Assembly: GCA_963785075.1 (NCBI GenBank)
Contig: CAWATW010000010.1
Span: 1 to 64,000 of the forward strand
Direction of reading: 5' to 3'
DNA from: JAOUGY01 sp963785075
GTDB lineage: Bacteria > Actinomycetota > Acidimicrobiia > Spongiisociales > ZC4RG35
Length of the DNA: 64,000 nt
Below, piece after piece: positions 1-8,352 of this stretch. A program made the translations under genes and the position numbers. How positions within the stretch are numbered: the stretch's first letter is position 1; every line of letters starts with the position of its first letter. The notes below the pieces were generated by a model. That model saw only the letters and a program-made list of their open reading frames with translations. It had not been told where the DNA came from and ran no database searches.

Positions 1-50
1 GCAGTCCCCAGGCCGCCGGTCCCGCCGGTGATCACGATTGTCCTGGTCAC
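1..50 (-). CDS. SDR-family oxidoreductase, N-terminal fragment
   Basis: Reading the minus strand from a GTG at 48-50 gives VTRTIVITGGTGGLGTA before the window ends. This is the first beta strand and the glycine-rich TGGxxGLG nucleotide-binding motif of short-chain dehydrogenases. Only about 17 residues are present, so substrate and subfamily cannot be judged. The gene diverges from the ABC ATPase that starts at 132, leaving about 80 bases for both promoters. It is too short for a normal ORF search, but the motif is distinctive. Confidence 0.6.
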   Translation of the reverse strand, partial: MTRTIVITGGTGGLGT

Positions 51-131
51 TATCTACCCCAGATCGTTGAACGTCCTGCCGCGACACATGGTAAGTTCCG
101 AATCGGTTCTGGTCGATTTTGGAGGAGTGTC

Positions 132-1346
132 GTGTCGTCTATCAGGTTCGATTCGATCGGCAAGATCTATCCCGGGGGACATCGCGCCATCTATGACGTC
201 AACATCGAGGTCGGTGATGGCGAGTTCGTGGTGTTGGTGGGTCCGTCTGGGTGTGGGAAGTCGACACTGTTGCGGATGGTCGCCGGCCTCGAGGAGGTGA
301 CCGAGGGCGAGTTGATGATCGGTGAACGGGTGGTCAACGACGTGTCGCCGAAGGATCGGGACATCGCGATGGTGTTCCAGAACTACACGTTGTACCCGCA
401 CATGAGGGTGTTCGACAACATGGCGTTCGGGTTGAAGCTGCGGAAGATGTCGAAGGATGAGATCGATCGGCGGGTGCAGGAGGCGGCGAAGGTCCTCGAG
501 ATCACCGACTATCTGGATCGCGAAACCCAAGGCTCTCTCGGGTGGTCAGCGGCAGCGGGTGGCGATGGGTCGGCGCCATCGTTCGTGAGCCGGCCGCATT
601 CTTGATGGACGAGCCGCTGTCGAACCTCGACGCCAAATTGCGCGGTGCAGATGCGGTCTGAGTTCGGCATGCTGCACACCCGTCTCGGAACCACCACGTT
701 GTATGTCACCCACGACCAGGTCGAGGCGATGACGATGGGGGATCGGGTGGCGGTGTTACGGGCGATCGGTGGCAAGGAGATCACCAACCTCCAGCAGATC
801 GATTCGCCTCGTCGGCTCTACCGACGAGCCTGACAATCTGTTCGTCGCCGGGTTCATCGGGTCGCCGTCTATGAACTTCGTGTACGGGACGATCGAGGGC
901 GAGGGCGACAACGTCTTCGCTCGCTTTGCCGGTCTCGGGTGATCATCGACGGGGTCATCTGGCGTCTCACACGAGGTCTCGCCGACTACAAGGGCAAGGA
1001 GATCGTCTTCGGGATCCGTCCGGAGGCGTTCGAGGTGTTGCCTGCGGTGAGTTCGGATGTCGACACCACCGACCGGGTGGTGGATGTGCAGGCCGACTTG
1101 ATCGAGATGTTCGGTTCGACCGCCTACGTGCACTTCGAGAAGGATTCGCCGCCGGTGGTCACACCCGCGTTGCGTGAGCTGATGGAAGACGAGGGCACCG
1201 ATGTCGATTCGTTGCCGTCGATCACCAAGTTCACCGCTCAGGTGGATCCGGATCACTCGCCCCGCTCGGGTGAGGCCGCGAAGCTGTACGTCGATACCGG
1301 TCGTCTCCACTTCTTCGACAAGGACACCGGAACCGCCATCCGTTGA
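132..1346 (+). pseudogene. Sugar-type ABC transporter ATP-binding protein (MalK/UgpC-like), interrupted by several frameshifts
   Basis: The GTG start at 132 follows a strong GGAGGAG ribosome site (121-127). The first frame has Walker A GPSGCGKST, the Q-loop FQNYTLYPH and a MalK-like helical region. The frame is then lost near 522, 570, 644, 824 and 935, mostly as if one base had been added. Stitched together, the frames give LSGGQRQRVAMGR, Walker B LMDEPLSNLDAKLR, the H-loop YVTHDQ and the C-terminal GIRPE segment of the MalK/UgpC regulatory domain. Length and domain order are those of a normal MalK-type ATPase of about 400 residues, so everything is present and only the frame is broken. No permease or binding-protein gene adjoins it; MalK-type ATPases often serve several importers from a distance. 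The shifts are better explained by sequence error than by decay, since glyA just downstream is damaged in the same way. Confidence 0.8.
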
Positions 1347-1404
1347 CACACCACCGATCGACCGACGAGGGACCCCGGGCATGCTCGGGGTCCTTCGTGG
1401 TGTG
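1347..1404 (+). terminator. Hairpin terminator after the ABC ATPase gene
   Basis: Just after the stop codon an inner stem (ACGA.GGACCCCG at 1365-1377 pairing with CGGGGTCC.TCGT at 1386-1398, one mismatch, 8-nt loop) sits inside a second stem, CACACCA at 1347-1353 with TGGTGTG at 1398-1404. There is no clear T-run. It lies between the ATPase gene and the glyA promoter, as expected for a terminator. Confidence 0.55.
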
Positions 1405-1441
1405 AACGTCTCCGATTCCAGCGACCGCTACCCTCGTGTCC

Positions 1442-2712
1442 ATGATCTCCATGGACACGATCGAGTCTGTTGACTCCGGATCGCGGAGCTGATCCGCAGG
1501 GATCTCGAGCGTCAGAATAGCCACATCCATCTCATCGCTTCGGAGAATTTCGCCTCGCCGGCGGTGATGGCGGCGTCCGGATCGGTGTTCACCGAACAAG
1601 TACGCGGAGGGATATCCCGGCCGGCGCTACTACGAGGGCTGTGCCGTCGTGGATGAAATGGAGTCCTTGGCGATCGAACGTGCCAAGGCGCTGTTCGGAG
1701 CCGGTCACGCCAATGTCCAGCCCCACTCGGGCGCTCAGGCCAACATGGGCGTGTACCTGGCCGTCCTCGATCCCGGCGACACCGTGCTCGGTATGCGCCT
1801 CGACCAGGGTGGGCACCTCACCCACGGATCGAAGGTCAACTTCTCCGGTCAGCAGTATCACTTCGTGTCGTACGGACTCGATCCGACACGGAGTTGATCG
1901 ACATGGATCAGGTGCGGGCGTTGGCGCTCGAACACCGACCGAAGATCGTCCTCGCCGGCTACTCGGCGTATTCCCGGCACCTCGACTACGAGGCGTTCCG
2001 CTCGATCTCAGACGAGATCGGTGCCGTCTTCATGGTTGATGCGGCCCACTTCATCGGATTGGTCGCCGGAAAGGCCTTCCCCAATCCGGTGGAGCATGCC
2101 GACATCGTCACGGCCACCACACACAAGGCTCTCAGAGGGCCGAGAGGCGGGCTGATCCTCTCGACCGAGGAACACTCCAAGACCATCGACAAAGCCGTGT
2201 TCCCGGGCGGTCAGGGCGGGCCCATCGAGAGCCAGATCGCCGGCAAGGCCGTCTGTTTCAAGGAGAACGCCACCCCCGAGTTCCAGTCCTACGCCCGGCA
2301 GATCCTCGCCAACGCCAGGGCGATGGCCGAGACGCTGCAGGCCGAGGGGATTCGCCTCGTTTCGGGTGGCACCGACAACCATCTGATGCTCATCGATCTG
2401 CGGTCGGTGGACGAAGAACTCACCGGGCGGGTCGCCGCCAGGCTCCTCGACGACAACGGGATCACGCTGAACTTCAATGCGATCCCCAACGATCCTCGGC
2501 CTCCGATGCACACCAGTGGTCTCAGGATCGGAACGCCCGCCATGACGACCCAAGGTCTGATGGAGTCGGAGGCACACGAGGTCGCCGGTCTCATCGCCGC
2601 GATGCTCAAGAGCCACGACGATCCCGAGACGGTCGCGGTCGCGGCCAAGCGGGTGTCCGAACTCGCCGCCCATTTCCCCCCGTATCCCGCCGATTTCGCC
2701 GGCCACGTCTGA
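1442..2712 (+). pseudogene. glyA: Serine hydroxymethyltransferase GlyA, reading frame interrupted by three shifts
   Basis: Converts serine and tetrahydrofolate to glycine and 5,10-methylene-THF using PLP. A TACCCT -10 box at 1429-1434 lies 7 nt before ATG 1442, so the mRNA is probably leaderless; ATG 1451 is the alternative start. Frames must be changed near 1474, near 1593 (one extra base) and near 1880 (one base missing). Joined, they give IRRDLERQNSHIHLIASENF, a KYAEGYPGRRYYEGC segment, HSGAQAN, and the PLP-lysine segment TTTHKALRGPRGG. The last frame, from 1894, is clean to the stop. Total length of about 420 residues is normal for SHMT and no domain is missing. Since the enzyme is normally essential, sequence error is the likely cause. 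In this window it would use the methylene-THF produced by the corrinoid cluster at 57.6-64 kb. Confidence 0.85.
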
Positions 2713-3718
2713 CACGCTCAGAGCGCTCGAAATCTCGAAATTGCGTACGCCAGTGCCATATACGGCACTGAGCTACGCAATTTCGGGTTCGGGAACGGTG
2801 CCGCAGGGCGTCGCGGACCTGCGAAGCCGTCCTGTCCATCCCGCCCGAGACGTCCCACCAGGTATAGCGGAGGACCATCCATCCCAGCAGCTCGAGGTCG
2901 TTCTGTTGGGCTCGATCGATCCTGAAGCGGGCCTGGTCGGAGTGGTACTCGAACCCGTCGAGTGCGATCCCCAGTTTCACGCTCGGGTAGGCGAAATCGA
3001 GGCGGCAGATGAACGTCCTGTCGGGACGGAACACCGGCACCTGGGCCTGAGGGAGAGGGAGGGCACGGTGCGAAAGACCGCGGGCGAAGAGTGTCTCGAG
3101 GTAGCTCTCGGTCTCCTTTGAGAGTGTGAAACGTTCGGCGAGGTGGGGTCGCAACACCCCGACTCCGCTCCGCCCTCTCCGAGCGACCCGCTGCACCAGG
3201 TCGAGCAAGCTCCGGACATCGGTCATGCCGTGGCGGATTGCGTGGTCGATGGCGGGAGCCACCAGCGACTTGGCGCTGGCTCCGAGATCCACGATGGTCC
3301 TCGTAGGGGTCGTGATGGGGACTCCCCGATGCTCGGTGACGTCGGCCTCGATGAGATCGGTGGATTCGTGGACTGTCACCGATCGATGGACCCGGCGCCA
3401 GCGACGCGTGACGACCTCGATGTCATACGGCGTCCTGCCTCCGAATCGGACCATCTTCCATAGGAATGCAGCAGTCACATGTGAAGCTGCCGCCAGGTCT
3501 GGGCATGCACTCACGGCGGCGACCACATTGCGCTCGTATGTGTCGGGAGCGGCCGCCGTCGCATAGACGCCGGGCAAGAGTCGTTGCACCACGCCGTTCC
3601 CAACCCGACGCTGCAGCGTCGAGCGGGATAGTCCAGCCTCTGTCCACTCCCGCAACGTGAAGACGCCGTGCCCTGCGGCTCCGCGAGTCATGAGTCGGCC
3701 TTCTGCGTTGTCTGTCAT
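2606..3718 (-). CDS. AbiEi-like/DUF559 protein (N-terminal HTH plus nuclease-like domain), read through into a palindrome
   Basis: Residues 14-60 resemble the winged-helix domain of AbiEi-type antitoxins (FTLREWTEAGLSRSTLQRRV, then VYA). Residues 200-290 resemble DUF559, a PD-(D/E)xK/Vsr-like fold: RLDFAYPSVKLGIALDGFEYH, then a late hydrophobic strand and RYTWWDV. ATG 3718 has a TAGGTC -10 box exactly 6 nt upstream (3725-3730), suggesting a leaderless mRNA. The family normally ends soon after the RYTWxDV strand. Here no stop follows: the frame continues through the 48-bp palindrome and overlaps the end of glyA by 107 bases, so the last ~58 residues are probably not native. Near-identical palindromes flank the gene. 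No AbiEii toxin partner is next to it. Family placement is by visible motifs; function (antitoxin, nuclease or element maintenance) is open. Confidence 0.7.
   Translation of the reverse strand: MTDNAEGRLMTRGAAGHGVFTLREWTEAGLSRSTLQRRVGNGVVQRLLPGVYATAAAPDTYERNVVAAVSACPDLAAASHVTAAFLWKMVRFGGRTPYDIEVVTRRWRRVHRSVTVHESTDLIEADVTEHRGVPITTPTRTIVDLGASAKSLVAPAIDHAIRHGMTDVRSLLDLVQRVARRGRSGVGVLRPHLAERFTLSKETESYLETLFARGLSHRALPLPQAQVPVFRPDRTFICRLDFAYPSVKLGIALDGFEYHSDQARFRIDRAQQNDLELLGWMVLRYTWWDVSGGMDRTASQVRDALRHRSRTRNCVAQCRIWHWRTQFRDFERSERVRRGRRNRRDTGGNGRRVRTPAWPRPRPSRDRRGS
2737..2784. repeat. 48-bp palindromic element, copy 1 (AAATTGCGTA family)
   Basis: Outer arms GAAATTGCGTA and TACGCAATTTC (11 bp, perfect), a 3-nt mismatch, inner arms CAGTGCC and GGCACTG (7 bp, perfect), and a 6-nt loop. 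It differs from copy 2 at 3776-3823 by one base in the loop and has the same orientation. It lies between the convergent 3' ends of glyA and the DUF559 gene, and the DUF559 reading frame runs through it. Confidence 0.9.
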
Positions 3719-3775
3719 GGCGTCGACCTACAGGTCGAAGGCCACCGAGACAACCCCTTGACAACCCCACGACCC

Positions 3776-3823
3776 GAAATTGCGTACGCCAGTGCCGTAT
3801 ACGGCACTGAGCTACGCAATTTC
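3776..3823. repeat. 48-bp palindromic element, copy 2 (AAATTGCGTA family)
   Basis: Same arms and orientation as copy 1 at 2737-2784, with G instead of A at one loop position. It lies between the start of the DUF559 gene and the ATP synthase promoter, so the two copies bracket the DUF559 gene as 48-bp direct repeats about 1 kb apart. Confidence 0.9.
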
Positions 3824-3843
3824 AGGGGGTTTCGGGGCGCGAT

Positions 3844-3873
3844 TTGAGTGGGGGCGTGTCCGAGCCGTAGACT
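3844..3873 (+). promoter_or_regulatory. Probable promoter of the ATP synthase operon
   Basis: TTGAGT at 3844-3849 and TAGACT at 3868-3873, separated by 18 bases. It lies about 50 bases before the atpZ start and downstream of palindrome copy 2. It is the only good sigma-70-like promoter seen ahead of the run of atp genes. Confidence 0.5.
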
Positions 3874-3926
3874 CGTGTTCCGGACTTCACGAAAGCCCGC
3901 AACCCTTCCCAGGTGCCTGTTCCCGT

Positions 3927-4157
3927 ATGCGTTCAGACAACGTCCACCGCCAAGTGTCGTCCGCCATCAACGATGGGTGGATGGAAGGCGGTTCATTCTT
4001 CGGTTCGATCCTCTCCGGCACCCTCCTCGGGTTCTTCGCCGACAAATGGCTCGGGACCGACCCGTGGCTGGTGATCACAGGAATCGTGGTCGGGTCCTAC
4101 TCCGGTTTCATGCGGGTTTGGCACTACTCGAAGAAGCTCGAGGAGATGAGCGCGTGA
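3927..4157 (+). CDS. atpZ: AtpZ/AtpI-family small membrane protein of the ATP synthase operon
   Basis: A 76-residue protein with two predicted membrane helices (about residues 20-38 and 46-65) and the family's glycine-rich pattern FFGSILSGTLLGFFADKWLGT. AtpZ-like proteins are usually first in F-type ATPase operons and are linked to Mg2+/Ca2+ handling or assembly of the c-ring with AtpI. ATG 3927 is chosen because the residues before it have no family likeness and a promoter lies about 50 bases upstream. The next gene follows without a clear gap: GTGA at 4154-4157 may be an overlapping start. Confidence 0.75.
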   Translation: MRSDNVHRQVSSAINDGWMEGGSFFGSILSGTLLGFFADKWLGTDPWLVITGIVVGSYSGFMRVWHYSKKLEEMSA

Positions 4158-4246
4158 CCGGTGAGCACATGACTACGCGTGTCGAGGGAGCGCGACGCCG
4201 GTGGAGACGGTGATCGCCAAGCACACGCGTCCAGCGCGCCATCTAT

Positions 4247-4591
4247 GTGGCGCCTGTCGTGATCCTCGTGTTCTGGCTCACCCGGGGCGTCGACGGGCTG
4301 ATCGGCTCGGCCATCGGCGCTGCCGTGGTCGTGGCCAACTTCATGCTCGCCGGAGCCATGTTGAGCCTGGCGGTTCGCATTTCGCTCGCCATGTATCATG
4401 CCGCCGCGCTGTTTGGCTTCTTCCTGCGGCTTGGGTTGATCATGGCGACGATGCTGCTGATCGTGCAGTTCGTCGAGATAGATCGCCTGGCGTTTGGGGT
4501 CGCGACAGTCGTCACGTATATGGTGCTGCTCGTCTTGGAGTCGATCGCAGTGGCACGAGGGAGAGAAAGGGATCTGGATTGGACCAGCTGA
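4247..4591 (+). CDS. atpI: ATP synthase subunit I (AtpI), 5' end possibly frameshifted
   Basis: AtpI is an inner-membrane chaperone that helps assemble the c-ring. Four hydrophobic helices fill the 114 residues from GTG 4247, starting MAPVVILVFWLTRGVDG, as in actinobacterial AtpI. The usual N-terminal leader of about 20-25 residues is missing in this frame, but it can be read in another frame just upstream (ETVIAKHT, 4204-4227) and then re-enters with VQRAIYV at about 4232-4246. Two compensating shifts, near 4195 and near 4230, would give a full gene starting at GTG 4154, overlapping the atpZ stop. This matches the sequence errors seen in the first 2 kb. The 3' end overlaps atpB by 13 bases, implying translational coupling. 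Confidence 0.65.
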   Translation: MAPVVILVFWLTRGVDGLIGSAIGAAVVVANFMLAGAMLSLAVRISLAMYHAAALFGFFLRLGLIMATMLLIVQFVEIDRLAFGVATVVTYMVLLVLESIAVARGRERDLDWTS

Positions 4592-5394
4592 TACTGGCCG
4601 CGGAGAACTGTGACTTCGTCAACCAGCCGGTGTGCGCACCGGCTGATGTGGGCGAGCTCTTCATCTTCGAGCCGATCTTCGGGCAGGTGAACCGGACCGT
4701 CATCCTGATGTTCCTGGCCGCTGCCATCGTCATCGCCCTCCTCTACTTCGGACTCCGCAAGCCGCAGCCGGTGCCGACCAAGTTCGGGGCCGCCATCGAG
4801 AGTCTCGTGAGTCTCGTGCGCAACGACATCGCAGTCGGAATCATCGGGCCGGAAGGCGTCAAGTACTTCCCATATCTGCTGTCCATCTTCATGTTCATTC
4901 TGGTGAGCAATCTCTTCGAGATCACGCCGCTCATCAACTTCCCGCTCACCTCACGCATGGCCATCCCTGCATTCCTTGCCATCGTGACGTGGCTCATCTT
5001 CGTGATCGTCGGGTTCGCCAAGAACGGGATCGGCTACTTCCTCGACATCGTCTGGCCGAAGTCGGTGCCGATCGGCATGAGGTGGCTCGTGGGGATCATC
5101 GAGTTCTTCTCCACATTCCTGGTACGACCGTTCTCACTGGCAGTCCGGCTTTTTGCCAACATGGTCGCCGGCCATGTGATGCTTTCTCTGCTCCTGGTGA
5201 CGGGATGGGTCTTCACCTCCAACCTCATCGTCAACTTCGGCGAGATCGGATTCAAGGGTCTGGCCGGGATCCCATGGTTCGTTTTCGGTCTCGGCATCTT
5301 CGTTTTCGAGATGCTGGTGGCCGTGATCCAGGCCTATATCTTCACGTTGTTGTCCGCGGTGTACATCCAGTCTTCCGTACACCCCGAACACTGA
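4579..5394 (+). CDS. atpB: F0F1 ATP synthase subunit a
   Basis: Subunit a provides the two half-channels for protons against the c-ring. The essential arginine is R190 in the segment FSLAVRLFANMVAGHV; a run of hydrophobic helices extends from residue 37 to the end. Length 271 is typical. The start is TTG 4579, with AGAAAGG 8 bases upstream; the longer open frame from 4201 is mostly shadow of atpI and is not used. It overlaps the end of atpI. Confidence 0.92.
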   Translation: MDQLILAAENCDFVNQPVCAPADVGELFIFEPIFGQVNRTVILMFLAAAIVIALLYFGLRKPQPVPTKFGAAIESLVSLVRNDIAVGIIGPEGVKYFPYLLSIFMFILVSNLFEITPLINFPLTSRMAIPAFLAIVTWLIFVIVGFAKNGIGYFLDIVWPKSVPIGMRWLVGIIEFFSTFLVRPFSLAVRLFANMVAGHVMLSLLLVTGWVFTSNLIVNFGEIGFKGLAGIPWFVFGLGIFVFEMLVAVIQAYIFTLLSAVYIQSSVHPEH

Positions 5395-5439
5395 GTTCAT
5401 CGAGAGAACCCACGAGGGAACAGAAAGGAACCGAGAGCA

Positions 5440-5706
5440 ATGGACGCAGTCCTCGCAGTACTGGCTGCTGCCCAGATCCTCGCCCAGGAAGCAGCGGGCG
5501 GAATCACCGGAAGTCTGAATGTGGTCGGATATGGCCTCGCCGCCATCGGCCCAGGCATCGGTGTGGGTCTGGTGGCAGGTAACGCCGTGCAGGCAATGGC
5601 CCGTCAGCCCGAAGCAGCCGGCATGGTGCGCACCACCATGTTCCTGGGTATCGCCTTCACGGAGGCGCTCGCCCTCATCGGCTTCGTCCTCTTCTTCCTC
5701 GGCTGA
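5440..5706 (+). CDS. atpE: F0F1 ATP synthase subunit c (proton type)
   Basis: Two-helix hairpin proteolipid of 88 residues. The polar loop ARQPEA is at 54-59, and the ion-carrying carboxylate is E75 in FTEALALIGF. The position that carries the Na+-ligating glutamine in sodium-type rings (after GPGxG) is V42, and the residues around E75 lack the Na+ pattern, so this ring should carry protons. A clear AGAAAGGA ribosome site precedes ATG 5440. The rotor subunit is usually needed in many copies, and this is the only intergenic gap above 40 bases within the operon. Confidence 0.95.
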   Translation: MDAVLAVLAAAQILAQEAAGGITGSLNVVGYGLAAIGPGIGVGLVAGNAVQAMARQPEAAGMVRTTMFLGIAFTEALALIGFVLFFLG

Positions 5707-5711
5707 TCAGG

Positions 5712-6263
5712 ATGTTTGCACTGGCGCAGACGTTGATCCTCGCCGCCGAGGAAGGAGCAGAGGAAAGCAGCGGGCTCGATCTGCTGCTGCCCGCCACCCC
5801 GGAGCTGATTGCTGGAATCATCGCCTTCGCCATCGTCTTCTTCTTCATCTGGAAGTGGGCGGTCCCCGCCCTCAACCGGACCCTCGAGGAACGACAGAAG
5901 GCGATTGGCGGACAGATCCACGAGGCCGAGGCGGCGAAGGCAGAGGCCGAGAGCCTCCTCAACGATTACAAGAAGCAGCTTGCCGAGCTCCGCGCCAAGG
6001 AGGCCGAAGCGGTGGCCGCCGCTCGCGCCGAGGGCGAGCAGCAACGAGACAGCATCATCGCCAAGGCGCAGGCCGATGCAGAGTCCATCGTCGCCAAGGC
6101 TCGCGAAGACGCTTCCGCCGAGAAAGGGCGGGCGCTCGCGGAGGCCAGGAGCGAGGTGGCAAACCTGTCGATCGACCTCGCCGAGCGTGTGGTCGGCCAG
6201 AATCTGGATCGTCAGGCTCAACTCGGCTTGGTGGAGCGATACATCGCAGAGTTGGAGAAGTAA
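5712..6263 (+). CDS. atpF: F0F1 ATP synthase subunit b
   Basis: Peripheral-stalk subunit: one membrane helix at about residues 34-53 (IIAFAIVFFFIWKWAVPAL), then a long charged, Ala/Glu-rich coiled coil to residue 160. 183 residues is a normal length. The N-terminal 30 residues before the helix resemble the extension common in actinobacterial b subunits. It starts 5 bases after atpE and its stop abuts the atpH start. Confidence 0.93.
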   Translation: MFALAQTLILAAEEGAEESSGLDLLLPATPELIAGIIAFAIVFFFIWKWAVPALNRTLEERQKAIGGQIHEAEAAKAEAESLLNDYKKQLAELRAKEAEAVAAARAEGEQQRDSIIAKAQADAESIVAKAREDASAEKGRALAEARSEVANLSIDLAERVVGQNLDRQAQLGLVERYIAELEK

Positions 6264-6794
6264 GTGGCTGACCGTGTCGACGGATACGCAGCGGCGATCT
6301 TCGAGCTGGCGCAGGCCGAAGGCGAGATGTCCCGCGTCGAACGTGAGTTCTACGCCATCGCCCGCTCGATCGAGTCGTCGACGGAGCTTCGCGAGGCCCT
6401 GACGGACCCGTCGCTCTCGCTCGAACGGAAGCAGGGAATCGTCAACGACCTCGTGGGTGGCAAGGCAGCGCGGCTCACGACGAGCTTTGTGAACCTCATG
6501 GTGTCGCAGGGTCGGGTGTCCGACCTGGGGAGCATCTCCGACAGGCTTGCTCGTCAGAAGGCGAAGGCAGGCGGCGCAGACGTTGCGGAGATCCGCTCGG
6601 CGATCCCGCTCGACGACGCCACGGTGCAGAGGCTGGCCGCCGCGCTGGCCCGCTCCATGGGGCGTGAGGTCGAGGTTCGGACCGTCGTGGATCCCGCCGT
6701 GCTCGGTGGAATCGTCGCGCGCGTCGGAGACACGGTCATCGACGGGTCGGTTCGCAATCGACTCGAGTCACTTCGAACGGCGATGAGGAATTAG
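6264..6794 (+). CDS. atpH: F0F1 ATP synthase subunit delta
   Basis: Connects the peripheral stalk to the top of F1. It has the OSCP/delta N-terminal helical bundle (GYAAAIFELAQAEG, residues 7-20) and the C-terminal signature VDPAVLGGIVARVGDTVIDGS at about 143-163. The GTG start at 6264 follows the atpF TAA directly. It has 176 residues, the normal separate delta, not the b-delta fusion found in mycobacteria. Confidence 0.93.
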   Translation: MADRVDGYAAAIFELAQAEGEMSRVEREFYAIARSIESSTELREALTDPSLSLERKQGIVNDLVGGKAARLTTSFVNLMVSQGRVSDLGSISDRLARQKAKAGGADVAEIRSAIPLDDATVQRLAAALARSMGREVEVRTVVDPAVLGGIVARVGDTVIDGSVRNRLESLRTAMRN

Positions 6795-6801
6795 GAGACG
6801 C

Positions 6802-8343
6802 ATGGCTGATCTGACCATCACCGCCGACGAGATCACGGCGGCTCTCAAGAACAATCTGGCCGGCTGGACGCCCGAGGTCAGCAAGGAGACCGTCGGATAC
6901 GTGGCGTCGATCGCCGACGGTGTTGCTCGCGTGGAAGGCCTCCCGAATGTCATGGCCTCCGAGTTGCTGGAGTTTCCCGGCGGCCTCATGGGCGTGACAC
7001 TCAACGTGGACGAAGACGACCTCGGCGTCGTGCTGATGGGTGAAGCATCACACATCGAGCAGGGCGACCCCGTCAAGCAGACCGGCAACGTGCTCTCGGT
7101 GCCGGTCGGCGACGGGTTGCTCGGTCGCGTCATCGACCCGCTCGGCAACCCCATCGACGGCAAAGGCCCGATCGAGTCCACCGAACGCCGACTCCTCGAG
7201 ACGCAGGCTCCCTCGGTGGTGCAGCGCCAGCCCGTGGAAGAGCCGCTCCAAACCGGTATCAAGGCGATCGATGCGATGACGCCGATCGGCCGGGGCCAGC
7301 GGCAGCTCATCATCGGTGACCGCCAGACGGGAAAGACCGCACTCCTGGTGGACACCATCATCAACCAGAAGCGTCATCAGGGAACGCCTGAAGAGGTCAA
7401 GTGCATCTACGTGGCCATCGGCCAGAAGGCCTCCACGGTCGCCGAGGTCGTGACCGTGCTCGAGGAGCACGGTGCCATGGACTACACCGTCGTGGTGAAC
7501 GCCCCCGCCTCGGCGGCGCCGGCGTTGCAGATGTACGCACCGTATTCGGGCTCCGCCATCGGCCAGCACTGGATGTACGAAGGCAAGCACGCTCTGGTGA
7601 TGTTCGACGACCTCTCGAAACAGGCCGTCGCCTATCGCGAGATCTCGCTGCTGCTTCGTCGGCCCCCGGGCCGTGAGGCCTACCCCGGTGATGTGTTCTA
7701 CCTCCACAGTCGCCTGCTCGAGCGCTGTGCCAAGCTCAATGACGAGCTCGGCGCCGGGTCGATGACCGGACTGCCCGTCATCGAGACCAAGGCCAACGAC
7801 ATCTCGGCGTACATCCCCACCAACGTGATCTCGATCACCGATGGTCAGGTGTTCCTCGAGACCGATCTCTTCTACCAGGGCGTGCGCCCGGCGATGAACG
7901 CCGGCACGTCGGTGTCGAGAGTCGGTGGCGCCGCCCAGATCTCGGCCATGAAGAAGATCGCCGGTCCGCTGCGAGTCAATCTCGCTCAGTACCGCGAGCT
8001 GGCGGCATTCGCCGAGTTCGGCTCCGAGCTCGACGCCGCGTCACTCGCCCAGCTCGAGCGTGGTCGTCGTGTGGTCGAGGTGCTCAAGCAGCCCCAGTAT
8101 CGGCCGGTTCCGGTCGAGGAGCAGGTGCTCGTCATCTTTGCCGTGACCGAAGGTCACATGGACGACATCCCGGTCGGCGACATCCGTCGCTTCGAAGTGG
8201 GACTGCGGGAGTACGGCATCACCCGGTATGCCGCGGTGCTCGATCAGATCCGCGAGTCCGGCAAGCTGCCTGATACCGAGAAGCTGATCGAGATCATCGA
8301 CGCATACAAGGCAACCTTCGAATCCACGGCGTCAGAGGACTGA
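6802..8343 (+). CDS. atpA: F0F1 ATP synthase subunit alpha
   Basis: Non-catalytic nucleotide-binding subunit of F1. Walker A GDRQTGKT at residues 172-179; an [30 protein letters not shown]-type segment is recognisable around residue 275-310 (here beginning [11 protein letters not shown]). 513 residues, full length, no insertions. ATG 6802 is preceded by TAGGAG. Confidence 0.97.
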   Translation: [513 protein letters not shown]

Positions 8344-8352
8344 GAGGCGTAG

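Noticed and set aside
4201..5394. A single 397-residue protein covering atpI and atpB
   Set aside because: Only its last 271 residues resemble subunit a; the earlier part is atpI read out of frame.
5440..5706. Sodium-translocating ATP synthase ring
   Set aside because: The Gln that binds Na+ in helix 1 is Val, and the residues around E75 lack the Na+ pattern.
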